A stretch of DNA of 64,000 nt from Nitrosospira multiformis (GTDB lineage Bacteria; Pseudomonadota; Gammaproteobacteria; Burkholderiales; Nitrosomonadaceae). This document shows, piece by piece, positions 1 through 8,996 of the stretch. Made by a program: the position numbers and the translations under genes. The stretch is taken from assembly GCF_900111585.1 (NCBI RefSeq), contig NZ_FOHI01000008.1, positions 1 through 64,000 on the forward strand, given 5' to 3'. The notes beneath the pieces were generated by a model. It was not told where the DNA came from and searched no databases. It saw only the letters and a list, made by a program, of their open reading frames with translations. The number at the start of each line of letters is the position of its first letter. Position 1 is the first letter of the stretch.

Positions 1-52
1 ACAGCACCCCACACGCAAGCGTAACCAGCCTCAGCCAAGGCTTCATTAACAT
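1..52 (-). CDS. N-terminus of an exported protein, cut by the left window edge
   Basis: Only the first 17 codons are inside the window. They begin at an ATG at 52 preceded by an AGGAGAG ribosome-binding site and encode a basic start followed by a hydrophobic stretch (MLMKPWLRLVTLACGVL), which looks like a signal peptide or lipoprotein leader. The product cannot be identified from this piece. A second in-frame ATG lies at 46. The gene is on the same strand as the nirC/sNOR genes but about 230 bp separate them, so it need not belong to that operon. Confidence 0.45.
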   Translation of the reverse strand, partial: MLMKPWLRLVTLACGVL

Positions 53-278
53 CTGCTTCTCTCCTTTACTCCGTAATGATGTTGTTGTGTCTGGATACCG
101 CGTCACCGCATCATTCCGATACGGCCTTCCCTCGCTACACATATCCATGTCTCAGCCAAAATCCCGCGCAATTCCCGGGCCAGACTAAAACAGCGCGTAG
201 CCTAACTGGACAGATACCCTGTGTCAAGGAAATTGAGCATCGCGACGCCAAGCGCCGCGACGTTTCGGAGATATTTCT

Positions 279-1130
279 TTAAGGTGCCGTGCGCGTCGCG
301 CCGCTCACCGGCTTTTCTTCTGTGGTGGCAGGATAAGGAGCAGACTTATTGACGTAATGCAGCACCATGCCTGTCAATACTGCACCCCCCACGATATTAC
401 CGAGCGTTACCGGAACCTGGTTCCAGAACAGCCATTGTCCGACAGTGATGTCAGCGCCGAGGAGAATAGCCGTGGGCATGACAAACATGTTTACGATGGA
501 GTGCTCGAAGGCCAAGGCAAAAAAGGTTGAAACCGGCAACCAGATGGCAACCACCTTGCCAGTAGCGGATGTGGAAATCATGCCCAGGATGGTACCCATC
601 GCCACCATCCAGTTGCACAATATGCCTTTGACGAAGGCGGTCAACCAGCCGTTCGCGCCCGCGTGCTCATATACCAGTGTTTTGGATTTGGCTACGGCGA
701 TGATCTTTTCCCCAAGTGCGCCATGTCCCTCGACAAACGCTTCGGTCAAGGCGATAGCGAGCAGCAACCCGACAAAGACACAACCAAAAAAATTACCGAT
801 ATATACCCAAGTCCAGTTGCGGAACAGCTTATCGAGTGTGGTTTTACCCCGCAGCACACCGATGGGCAGCACTGCGAAATTGCCGGTGGCAAGCTCCATG
901 CCGAGCAATATGATCATGGCAAAACCGACCGGGAAGACGGCGCCTGAAACCAGTGCACCAACGTTTTCAGGAAGACCGGCGGAAACCTTGAACGCAAGGG
1001 CAGTCCCGTACGCCAGAAGCGCGCCTGACATGAAGCCTTTGACCAACATCGTGCCCACGTCCAGTCCCGCCTTTTTCTTGCTGGCAGCTTCCACCTCTTC
1101 CATGAGTTTCAATGGCGGATGATAGTCCAT
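279..1130 (-). CDS. nirC: Formate/nitrite channel of the FNT family (NirC-like)
   Basis: A 283-residue membrane protein with the six hydrophobic segments expected of FNT channels, which move formate, nitrite or related small anions across the inner membrane. The N-terminal part carries an FNT-like KGFMSGALLAYG stretch, and the segment FALAFEHSIVNMFVMPTAI matches the conserved central-pore region with its histidine. Length fits the family (about 260-290). It is the last gene of a leftward group that begins with norS and follows orf1 by only 37 bp, so co-transcription with the sNOR genes is likely. That context favours nitrite over formate as substrate in an ammonia oxidiser, but this is inference. 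Confidence 0.88.
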   Translation of the reverse strand: MDYHPPLKLMEEVEAASKKKAGLDVGTMLVKGFMSGALLAYGTALAFKVSAGLPENVGALVSGAVFPVGFAMIILLGMELATGNFAVLPIGVLRGKTTLDKLFRNWTWVYIGNFFGCVFVGLLLAIALTEAFVEGHGALGEKIIAVAKSKTLVYEHAGANGWLTAFVKGILCNWMVAMGTILGMISTSATGKVVAIWLPVSTFFALAFEHSIVNMFVMPTAILLGADITVGQWLFWNQVPVTLGNIVGGAVLTGMVLHYVNKSAPYPATTEEKPVSGATRTAP

Positions 1131-1167
1131 ACTTTTCTCTCAATTCTCCTAACGGAAAGTTTACGAT

Positions 1168-1791
1168 TTATGCGAATGTTCGGCCTGACCCGCCTTGATC
1201 GGGTTTATCCGGACCAACACCGCCACCTACTAGCAAAGTCCCGAGCCACCAAAAGAAAAGCAGCACCGAAGCTATGACCATATACCACCCGGCATTCTCC
1301 TGATCATTCACCAGGTAACTGTTGCAGACACGCACAGGTGCAACAATATATAACCATCCGAGTACCGCCAGCATACTGAAAAAATTGGTCCAGACAAAGC
1401 CCCGGCCAATAAGGGTGAGGCGCCTCCAGGCCAAAACCAGAAGAAATCCGACGAGAAATGGTAGGCTCAGGAATTTTGCCACTTCGGCCCATGGATCTGT
1501 CAATGCTGCATCCAGTGCCCGAGGAAGCATCCAGTAACTTGAAGCAAACAAGGCCGCTATTACACAAGGCCAAGCGCCACCGAACCGGATCAGGAGAGAG
1601 TCCTGCATACGCCCAGGTACCAGGCGGGCAGCAATGATTCCGATTACTACAAGCAAAGGCATCTGCACCAGCATATGCCTGCTCATGGAGGCTTCCAGCC
1701 AATCTCGTGCAATAGGTGTGGCAAGGAGCAGGTAGAACACTCCAAGCGCAAGCGCGCTTCTGCCGGGATGATGAGATAGGGTTCCAATCAT
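1168..1791 (-). CDS. Membrane protein orf1 of the norSY-senC-orf1 operon
   Basis: A 207-residue protein with about six hydrophobic helices and a short glycine-rich, charged C-terminal tail. It starts 4 bp inside the end of senC, which indicates translational coupling. Its position matches orf1 of the norSY-senC-orf1 operon described in ammonia-oxidising betaproteobacteria. The stretch SRHMLVQMPLLVVIG near residue 37 recalls the His-containing helix of CtaG-type copper/oxidase assembly proteins, so a role in metal loading or assembly of the oxidase-like complex is plausible. No catalytic motif is visible and the function is not established. Confidence 0.7.
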   Translation of the reverse strand: MIGTLSHHPGRSALALGVFYLLLATPIARDWLEASMSRHMLVQMPLLVVIGIIAARLVPGRMQDSLLIRFGGAWPCVIAALFASSYWMLPRALDAALTDPWAEVAKFLSLPFLVGFLLVLAWRRLTLIGRGFVWTNFFSMLAVLGWLYIVAPVRVCNSYLVNDQENAGWYMVIASVLLFFWWLGTLLVGGGVGPDKPDQGGSGRTFA

Positions 1792-2402
1792 AGCAACGCT
1801 ACGACTTGCTCGGCGAATGGGACCGCTTTATCGATATCGCTGATCAGCCTGAGTCTTCCATCCCGCCCAACGAGATGGAGAGCGGTGTTATGCTCAAATC
1901 CGCCAAACTGGTCCGGTATCACGATAATGCCAAACGCATCCAGCAGCGATTGAAGCTCCGCCTTATCGCGTACTCTTGCGATACGCCAGATCTCGCCGTC
2001 GGCACCATAGGCTTCGCCATACTTCTTCAAACTGGCGGGATCGTCGTGCTCAGGATCAAAGCTGATGCTAAGCAGGGCAAAATCGCGCCCCAACGACTCC
2101 TCTGGTATCAGGTCCCGAATCTGCTTGAAGATCATGCCCATGCTCCGACACAAGGTGGTGCAGCGCGTGAAAATGAAGTCTACCGCAAGCAACTTTCCCT
2201 GGTAATCTTTCAGGCGAAAGATTTTTCCGTTCTGATCTTCAAGTGTAACATCCGGCAGCGCACGCGGAGAGCGAAGTATTTCCACGCGTCTTGCCGTTTC
2301 GGCCGTAAATGCCGTGAATCCGTCAGTCCCCCACCAAAAAACCCATGTGCCCAGCGAAGTCACCAGCGCTGAAATAAGTACGCTGCGTTTTGCCAGGCTC
2401 AT
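1788..2402 (-). CDS. senC: SCO1/SenC-type copper chaperone
   Basis: A 204-residue SCO/SenC thioredoxin-fold protein. An N-terminal hydrophobic segment (about residues 9-30) anchors it in the membrane with the domain facing the periplasm. The copper-binding CxxxC is seen as FTRCTTLCRSMG, and the third ligand His is in EHNTALHLVGRDG. SCO proteins deliver copper to the CuA centre of heme-copper oxidases, and the neighbouring norS encodes a CuA-type subunit, so this is probably its dedicated chaperone. It lies 30 bp downstream of norY and overlaps orf1 by 4 bp. Confidence 0.88.
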   Translation of the reverse strand: MSLAKRSVLISALVTSLGTWVFWWGTDGFTAFTAETARRVEILRSPRALPDVTLEDQNGKIFRLKDYQGKLLAVDFIFTRCTTLCRSMGMIFKQIRDLIPEESLGRDFALLSISFDPEHDDPASLKKYGEAYGADGEIWRIARVRDKAELQSLLDAFGIIVIPDQFGGFEHNTALHLVGRDGRLRLISDIDKAVPFAEQVVALL

Positions 2403-2432
2403 GGGTTATGTCACGCCCTTACCATGTAGGTG

Positions 2433-3920
2433 TTATGTAGCCATACTTCGCGCAAGGGAGGCACGTTGATAATCGCGGCTTGCCAGCCCCAACCGCGTAA
2501 GAAAGCGGAAGATGAATACTAGCACAGAAGCGATCAACAGCATTGCGAAATATGAAGCAATTTTGTCGTAAGGCACCCATTCCGGAAGATGTTCCGCGTA
2601 GCGGCGCGCCGCGCTGATTTTCCCGGAATAGAGGAAGCTCATGGTGAAACCCATCGTGCCGATAACGAATCCCCAGAAAGCAGCGACGTCAAGGGCGCTA
2701 TCCGGCGCATTCTCGTTCGGCTTGCCAAGGTAATACATGAACCCGAAGACCATCGCAACCATGCCGAGCAACAGATAGGTATGGAAGTGTCCCGGCACCC
2801 ACAACGTGTTGTGCATGACATAGTTGACCGTGATGGTGCCGTCGATGAACGCGGGCATGGCGCCGACTGCCCAACCGAAGAGCGACACGAACAGCAGCCG
2901 TGAGCACATATCCCAGCGAATACCCGAACGGTACACGATCATCATGGCGCCATAACCCGTCACGATCAGGATCGGGAAGGTATTGAGATAGCCGATGATG
3001 TGACCCATGATCAGGAACCACTTGGGATAGGCATAATCCATCAACAGGTGATGCGGGAAGATGAACATGACCATTATTGTGGAAGCGGTCCAGGAGGCAA
3101 GAAACACCTTGTTCGACTTCCAGGGACGTTGCGTATAGCGCGGCAGGATTTCATAGACCGCGATCACAGCCATGTAGATAACGGCATTGATGAATACGTG
3201 TCCGAAGAAGTAGATCATGCCCTTGGCCAGCAGCGGATCGATTTCGAAAGTCGGAACGTAAACATTGATCAGCATCATAACCAAGATGCTGGCGCCTACC
3301 ACCAGGCCAATCAGGTTGACGATGGTGACCATAGTGCTGGCAACCACAGCCGGCGGCGGTGCGTTGCCGTCATCAGGACCGAAAAGCTGGGGCCAGCCAA
3401 GCCCGCGACCCAGACCGCCGTAGCGGCTGATGATGGCGCGAGCGATATCCAGATGCAGCAGCACGAAACCGACGCCGATGACCAGCAGTCCGCCCATGAA
3501 CAGCGCGGCGGCTCCCGGACTCCACATACCCATGGAAGTGCTTGGCAATGGGAAGAGGAAGGTCCAGGCGGCGTGGAAATCGCCAAGCAGGACACTTGCC
3601 AGGATCATGACGACACCTGTCAGAAACAGGATCAGGTTGGCCATGAATATACCTGTCGACAGATCGACATACTGACGCAGAAAATGCCACATGACGGCCG
3701 CTCCGGCCAGCGCGACGATACCCACCATTCCGGCACCGTGCAACGTCATGATTTTATAAAACCAGAGTGCCCCGATAGAGATCATTTGCGCCTGCTCCAT
3801 CCTCATAAGCAGGCCGAAAAGCATCATCAGTAGCAATACCACACAGGAGATGACCAGATAGGCCAGCACCCCCGCCTTGGCTCCCTGATCGGGAACCGGG
3901 GTATAAGTATAAGTTGCCAT
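2433..3920 (-). CDS. norY: sNOR catalytic subunit I (heme-copper oxidase superfamily)
   Basis: A 495-residue polytopic protein of the heme-copper oxidase subunit I family. Heme and CuB histidine motifs are visible: TLHGAGM in an early helix, FFGHVFINAVIY, the paired His of FPHHLLMDY, and VPGHFHTYLLLG. The gene is preceded by a CuA-type subunit II gene (12 bp away) and followed by a SCO protein. In ammonia oxidisers this arrangement is named norSY and is regarded as a nitric oxide reductase (sNOR) related to oxygen-reducing oxidases. The assignment as NO reductase rather than low-affinity oxidase rests on gene context; both remain possible from sequence alone. Confidence 0.85.
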   Translation of the reverse strand: MATYTYTPVPDQGAKAGVLAYLVISCVVLLLMMLFGLLMRMEQAQMISIGALWFYKIMTLHGAGMVGIVALAGAAVMWHFLRQYVDLSTGIFMANLILFLTGVVMILASVLLGDFHAAWTFLFPLPSTSMGMWSPGAAALFMGGLLVIGVGFVLLHLDIARAIISRYGGLGRGLGWPQLFGPDDGNAPPPAVVASTMVTIVNLIGLVVGASILVMMLINVYVPTFEIDPLLAKGMIYFFGHVFINAVIYMAVIAVYEILPRYTQRPWKSNKVFLASWTASTIMVMFIFPHHLLMDYAYPKWFLIMGHIIGYLNTFPILIVTGYGAMMIVYRSGIRWDMCSRLLFVSLFGWAVGAMPAFIDGTITVNYVMHNTLWVPGHFHTYLLLGMVAMVFGFMYYLGKPNENAPDSALDVAAFWGFVIGTMGFTMSFLYSGKISAARRYAEHLPEWVPYDKIASYFAMLLIASVLVFIFRFLTRLGLASRDYQRASLARSMAT

Positions 3921-3932
3921 GCTTATTCCTTT

Positions 3933-4460
3933 TTAAGATTTCCCAACTTTGATTTCGGTCATCATATTGTGATGAGCAACACCGCAATACTCCATGCACA
4001 ATACCCGGTAGGTACCCTCCTTGGGGAAGGTGATGTGGATTACGTTGGTGTAGCCGGGCATTGCCTGGGCCTGCGCAATCAGACGCAAGTCAGGATCATA
4101 AATGCCGAAGCCATGGTTCACGTCGGCGCTGGTGACACGTATGTCGACCGGCTGATTGGGCTCGACCTGGTCGCGGTCCATTTCCCAGTACCACATATGA
4201 CCGGTAACATTGATAACCTGGGCAGGACCACTACTGGCCACGGCCTTGGGACTATAAGGCAAGCCCATCAGGTTGTAGATCATCGCCGGGAAGAAGACCA
4301 GCGCGACCACCCAGAACAATTTGGTGCGAAAACTGTATGCACGCTTCACCAGCGGCCCATATTCTTCTTCGCGCTTTCCGGAATTGATGGCGACGAACAC
4401 GACACCAAACGTGATCATCAGCATCAATACAAGGGAAACCTGCCACGCGGTTTCTTGCAT
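3933..4460 (-). CDS. norS: sNOR subunit II, CuA-type cupredoxin
   Basis: A 175-residue cytochrome oxidase subunit II-like protein. It has an N-terminal helix (about residues 8-25), a second helix (about 48-66), then a periplasmic cupredoxin domain ending in a complete CuA signature, CMEYCGVAHHNM (C-x3-C-x3-H-x2-M). The upstream ligand His is probably in NHGFGIYDP. It would accept electrons from a periplasmic cytochrome c and pass them to NorY. The ATG has a good GAAGGAG site and is the first gene of the leftward sNOR operon. It is shorter than classical CoxB, as expected for sNOR. Confidence 0.85.
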   Translation of the reverse strand: MQETAWQVSLVLMLMITFGVVFVAINSGKREEEYGPLVKRAYSFRTKLFWVVALVFFPAMIYNLMGLPYSPKAVASSGPAQVINVTGHMWYWEMDRDQVEPNQPVDIRVTSADVNHGFGIYDPDLRLIAQAQAMPGYTNVIHITFPKEGTYRVLCMEYCGVAHHNMMTEIKVGKS

Positions 4461-5141
4461 TATATTCTCCTTCTTTCTGTATATTTCATCTTTAATGCCC
4501 AGTTAAATCATGGAATATCGGCCGACAGGGAGCCCGGGTGCATGCGATGATCCTGGCGCGATTGACAATGTGCTCTTTTCAGATGATTTTCCAGATTGCA
4601 TGAGAATCCGTTCAGGAACACAGACAATCCGCTGAAACGTTCACACAGCCGCGATGCATCCGAAACTATTCATACCCACTTTATTCCGATCTGGAATCGA
4701 CGTATTGGCATGCATCAGAATATCCTACCCGGTCGATACCGTCAGAAAAAAGATAAAGAAAATTATCGAATGGCTGAGCCTGCAATCTCCACGCCTCTTA
4801 CCTCTGACCCCGCACTTTTTACCTCTTGTCGTGGCCTATCATGCGGTTGTATGCAGGCGAAAAAAGCAGTATTTCCAAACTTCTTTCGCGACCATTGAAC
4901 AGCTGACTTGAACCGTTCCACCCCTCTTGCCGGAAATAATCCTTTCCGATCCCACACCGACAATATCATACCTGCAATACCCATACTTGCTACGCTGGTA
5001 TGCATATTGATTACTGCGTGAGGGCTGGAGTATGCTGGATGAAGAGTTCGATGTCAAGCGCGACATATAGACGGCCTAAATTCGTAACCATAGGAAATGT
5101 AGGGTTAAATTCTCTCGAAAGAGGTCATGGGCAATGCGGTT
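4461..5141. other. Intergenic stretch upstream of norS
   Basis: About 680 bp with no open frame that looks like a protein on either strand. The part next to 4460 must hold the leader and promoter of the sNOR operon; I see the ribosome-binding site but no -35/-10 pair I would defend. A TTGACA at 4561 points rightward, away from norS. The remainder appears to be decayed sequence next to the flavoprotein relic. Confidence 0.5.
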
Positions 5142-5560
5142 TCAATCGCTGCAGGAGTCTTTTCCGGGCCTAGACGGGGCGCCCTTTCCATCTTTCAGCC
5201 GCACCGCAGGCATGGTACTTTCCACCCAATGCAGCAGATGGGAAGGCAGATAAGCGCGTCTCCATTCATCTGCCGCATATTTGCCGGCCCCGGGTAGGTC
5301 GGATAAGTATGAATGGTGCCCAGTATCTTGTTCAGAACCAGACCCTGTTTCATTGCCGGCACGAATTCCACCAGCAGGTCGCCGGCGCGTTCGGATACGA
5401 TCGTTACGCCCAGAATACGATTCTTACATGATGGTAGCTATCATTTGCCTGCCAGGTACAGGAATTTTGGCTGGAAATCTGGTTGATGCGAGTGAAGGGA
5501 TGTTCGAAGAGATAGAGATCGAAGCGAGTCACAAGGCGATATCCCGCGGAGCGAGCCGTC
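5142..5560 (-). pseudogene. Decayed C-terminal end of a flavoprotein disulfide reductase
   Basis: Reading leftward, the frame from about 5430 gives KNRILGVTIVSERAGDLL, then MKQGLVLNKILGTIHTYPT, which is the C-terminal dimerisation domain of the pyridine nucleotide-disulfide reductase family (mercuric reductase/dihydrolipoamide dehydrogenase-like). A frameshift near 5290 moves the rest to another frame (KYAADEWRRAYLPSH) that ends at a TGA at 5142. Upstream, weaker scraps such as GYRLVTRFDL (about 5540) and KIPVPGR (about 5450) fit the preceding part of the same family but in different frames. The FAD and NAD domains and the redox CxxxxC are gone, so no functional enzyme is made. The right boundary is approximate. 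Confidence 0.72.
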
Positions 5561-5744
5561 AGGGCAAGGGATATTCAGGGTGCCTGCTCTCTTATTCTGC
5601 ACTTCTTGTGCCTGCAATCCTCCTGCCTGCGAATAGCGCGGATGAAAGTTCCAACCTCAGACATCCAGGCTATGATCGGAGGACTACAGGAGAAGCGTTT
5701 CGTGCCTGGAAACGCAACTGATCATCTGTTACTTATCCCGGTTC

Positions 5745-7634
5745 TCATGCCTGAGAATGTATTGCACTTCGAGAGTCCTGTCGCTGCCTGTACCATTGCT
5801 CCAGCATCATGAGCACCCATACCATGGTGCCGTGATATCCGGCATGCTCCTCCAGGTGCTGCTGCAGCAGCTTCTCGATAAAGTCACCGCGGATGATATT
5901 TCTCGATTTGAGATCGCTCAGGCTATCCCATGCCAGGTCCTGCAGGTTTTTGTGGGTTTGAAGCCACACTCCGAAAGGTAACCCAAAACCATGTTTTTGC
6001 TTGGCAATAATATCGTCCGGCAAAAATCCCCGCAGGGCTTCCTTGAAGAAGTAGCGCAACTTCGTCCCCTTGAGCTTCAGGTGAGGTTCGAGCCGCAGGG
6101 AAAAAGCAACAATCTCATCGCTGATAAGCGGAAACGCAACGTCCATTCCCGCCAACTCGCACGCCTTGGCGACCTTGGGCAAGTCGTTATCGGCGAGCGT
6201 GAATTTGCGGTCAAATGCAAGCATTTGATTAATCAAGCTTCTAGCATCATTCTCATGATAGGTCTCGTCCAGCAGCCGGGCCGGATAACCCGGATTTACC
6301 GCATCGAGAAATTCAGGGGTAAAGATAGCGTCGCGTCCGTAACGTTCAAGAAGATTGTAGGTCTCTGTGCGCGCGGGCATGGGGATGGACGCCTGTTCAA
6401 CATAACTGCGCGCTTTCCGTATCAAGGGAAGCGCCCCTCCTCCAGGAAGACCAAAAACAACCGGTTCGATGAGTCCCTTGCGCAATAACAAGGGAGTCTG
6501 CTCATACAGCGAGAAAATGTGTTGCTTGGCATAACGTACGTTACCGCCAAAAAGCTCATCGCCCCCATCTCCGCCGAGCATTCTGCTGAGGCCGTCGGAT
6601 TTTGCCATCTGCGCGCAGTAATAGGCGGGTAACGCGGAAGAGTTGCCGAAGGGCTGGTCGAATACCGCTGCAACCTGGGGAATGGCGGAGACGATATCCT
6701 CCGGGGTAACGTAGTACTCCTGATGACGGGTGCCAAAATGCTTGGCTGCGATCCGGGCATATCCCATTTCATCATAACCCGTTGCATCGAAACCAATGGA
6801 ATAGGTGCGTGCCGGTTGCCCGCTCACCTCACCCAATATCCCGGCAATCGTCGAACTGTCGGTTCCGCCACTGAGAAAGGCACCTGTTTCGTCATCGCCA
6901 ATGGCGGTCCGCACACTGGAATGCAATACTTCGAGAAACTCCTGCTTGAGTTCCGAGAAAGGGCGTCTTTCATCTTCCCGAAACCGCATCTCCCAGTATT
7001 TTCCGGTCTTGATGCCGCCCTTACTGTAGACGAGATATTCGCCCGGCAGAAGGCGTTTCTGCCCCTGATAAATGGTGTCAGGACTAGGCACCATATGAAA
7101 GTAGATGTAGTTATACAGACTCTGGAGGTCGATTTCCGAGCTGATCGAAGGATGCAGGCGTATGGCATCTGATGACGACGCAAATACCAAGCCTCCGGCC
7201 ACAGCCTGGTAGGAGAGTGGGTAAGTGCCCATCCGGTCTGTCGCCAGAACGACCTCATTCGCATTCTCATCAACAATACAGCATGCAAACGCACCGCTCA
7301 GGCTCTCGAAAATCTTTGCGCCTCTTCCGTCTCCTCCACTCCTTCCCCGCCAATTTTCAGCCAGCGTTCTCGCTATGCCTTCGCGTTGCGCCTGTTCATC
7401 CAGGCGAGGTTCCAGAAAATTTCCCCGCCCCCACAACGCGGCAAAAAGCCCATCCCTCTGATAAATGTGAGCGCGCCCGTCCGGAGCAGCGGTTGCCAAA
7501 GCACTATTCCCGCTCGCGCACGCATGCAACTTACAACTGTCAAACCGTACGAGCGGGCTTGCCATTTGCCGGAGCAGCGCCAGGTTTTCAGTAACAGAAT
7601 GGCCATATCCCAGCCAGCCGCATAGTCCACTCAC
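5745..7634 (-). CDS. Asparagine synthase-type glutamine amidotransferase of the EPS locus
   Basis: A 629-residue two-domain enzyme: an N-terminal class II (Ntn) glutaminase domain (about 1-210) and a C-terminal synthetase domain with the PP-loop GAFLSGGTDSSTIAG (about residue 250) that adenylates the acceptor. Such enzymes amidate a carboxyl using glutamine ammonia. It is the last gene of the leftward PrsK/PrsR operon, where amidotransferases are common and probably modify a sugar, peptide or the PLP-decarboxylase product. The start is a GTG with a GGAGA site 7 bp upstream. The nucleophile Cys is residue 5 (MSGLCGWLG), not residue 2, so removal of four residues would be needed for glutaminase activity. 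Confidence 0.82.
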   Translation of the reverse strand: MSGLCGWLGYGHSVTENLALLRQMASPLVRFDSCKLHACASGNSALATAAPDGRAHIYQRDGLFAALWGRGNFLEPRLDEQAQREGIARTLAENWRGRSGGDGRGAKIFESLSGAFACCIVDENANEVVLATDRMGTYPLSYQAVAGGLVFASSSDAIRLHPSISSEIDLQSLYNYIYFHMVPSPDTIYQGQKRLLPGEYLVYSKGGIKTGKYWEMRFREDERRPFSELKQEFLEVLHSSVRTAIGDDETGAFLSGGTDSSTIAGILGEVSGQPARTYSIGFDATGYDEMGYARIAAKHFGTRHQEYYVTPEDIVSAIPQVAAVFDQPFGNSSALPAYYCAQMAKSDGLSRMLGGDGGDELFGGNVRYAKQHIFSLYEQTPLLLRKGLIEPVVFGLPGGGALPLIRKARSYVEQASIPMPARTETYNLLERYGRDAIFTPEFLDAVNPGYPARLLDETYHENDARSLINQMLAFDRKFTLADNDLPKVAKACELAGMDVAFPLISDEIVAFSLRLEPHLKLKGTKLRYFFKEALRGFLPDDIIAKQKHGFGLPFGVWLQTHKNLQDLAWDSLSDLKSRNIIRGDFIEKLLQQHLEEHAGYHGTMVWVLMMLEQWYRQRQDSRSAIHSQA

Positions 7635-7763
7635 AGAAATTCTCCACGTTTTCTTGGCATTGTGCTTCTCGTTATCTGATGGATTCTTTGTGGATTATTT
7701 GCTTTTTGCCGTCCTCTTGGTCAAAAGGCATAACGGTCCTCATGCATGACGGTGCTGAATTTG

Positions 7764-8996
7764 CTAGACCAGCACTTCCATGGGCGGCGGATGACTGAGA
7801 AACGCCGTAGGACTGGCGGTCAAGCCGTATGCGCCGGATTGAAACACGACGATAAGATCACCCGCTTCCGCCCTGCTCATCTCCATGCGGTCGGCCAGAA
7901 GATCCAGCGGCGTGCAAAGCGGTCCCACCACCGAAACAATTTCTCTGTCGGTTCCCTGTACCCGATTTCCCACTACGACCGGATAATTCTTGCGTATCAC
8001 TTGACCGAAATTGCCGGAAGCCGCCAGATGATGATGCAATCCTCCATCCGTGATCAGGAATATCTGCCCTCTGGATTCCTTGCGTTCGAGCACCCGGCAA
8101 ACGTAGATGCCCGCCTCCGCCACGAGGTATCGGCCAAGCTCGATGACGATGCGCCCTTCCGGTAGCGCCTGTCTCACTCCGGGTATGAGGCGCCGCAGAT
8201 TCTCGCCAACCGCCGCCAGATCCAACGCTTCATCCCCGGGAAAATAAGGCGTACCGAAACCACCGCCTATGTTCAGCATGCGGACGGGAGCGGGAGCATG
8301 TTTCGCGAGCGCAATGCCCAACTGGAAGGTCTTTTCATGCGCTTCCTGCAGGGCGGCTACTCTCAGGTTCTGAGAGCCGCTGAAAATATGAAATCCTTCG
8401 AAATCGAGCGCCAGTCTTCCCAGTCGGGCCAGCATGGCAGGAACGCGTTCGGCATCCACCCCAAACTGCTTGGGACCACCACCCATTTTCATGCTGGATG
8501 ATTTAAGTTCAAAATCCGGATTGACGCGAACAGCCACTTTTGGGCGTACCCCAAGATAATCACCCAGGGTGGCGATTCGCTCCATTTCCTGCTCGGATTC
8601 CATATTGAGAACGATGCCGGCGGCAATGGCGCAGGAAAGTTCGCTGTCGCTCTTGCCCGGCCCGGCGAAGCTGATTTCACCGGGTGGCATAGGGGTATCG
8701 AGCGCAACCTTCATTTCCCCCGCTGAAGCGACGTCCAATCCATCCACCAATCGAGCCATATGCTGCACGACAGCCGGCATGGGATTGGCTTTCATCGCAT
8801 AGTGCAAGTGAATTTCCGCAGGCAGATGCTGGCGCAGGAACGCCACGCGATCCGTCAGCCTTTGCCGGTCATACGCGTAGAAAGGTGTCTTTCCCGCGCG
8901 CTGCGCCAGGCGTGTGAGAGACAGCCCTCCGATCTCGAGGCAATCATCGTTTATGGAAAATTGAATGGGGGCGTGTCTTGGCCGAGAATCCGTCAT
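7764..8996 (-). CDS. PLP-dependent decarboxylase, exosortase A system-associated type
   Basis: About 410 residues of the fold-type III ornithine/diaminopimelate decarboxylase family. The PLP-binding lysine is in HYAMKANPMPAV (about residue 60), and a glycine-rich phosphate-binding segment, MLNIGGGFGTPYF, follows further on. The ATG at 8996 overlaps the stop of the upstream ligase gene by 4 bp, so I prefer it to a longer frame reaching 9137. Pairing of this decarboxylase with an AMP-dependent ligase is a recognised signature of exosortase-linked EPS clusters; together they may prepare an amino-acyl or amine building block. The substrate is unknown. Confidence 0.85.
   Translation of the reverse strand: MTDSRPRHAPIQFSINDDCLEIGGLSLTRLAQRAGKTPFYAYDRQRLTDRVAFLRQHLPAEIHLHYAMKANPMPAVVQHMARLVDGLDVASAGEMKVALDTPMPPGEISFAGPGKSDSELSCAIAAGIVLNMESEQEMERIATLGDYLGVRPKVAVRVNPDFELKSSSMKMGGGPKQFGVDAERVPAMLARLGRLALDFEGFHIFSGSQNLRVAALQEAHEKTFQLGIALAKHAPAPVRMLNIGGGFGTPYFPGDEALDLAAVGENLRRLIPGVRQALPEGRIVIELGRYLVAEAGIYVCRVLERKESRGQIFLITDGGLHHHLAASGNFGQVIRKNYPVVVGNRVQGTDREIVSVVGPLCTPLDLLADRMEMSRAEAGDLIVVFQSGAYGLTASPTAFLSHPPPMEVLV

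Noticed and set aside
4461-4500. NsrR-like half-site (AAAGATGAAATAT) upstream of norS
   Set aside because: Only one half resembles the NO-sensing repressor site and the other half does not match.
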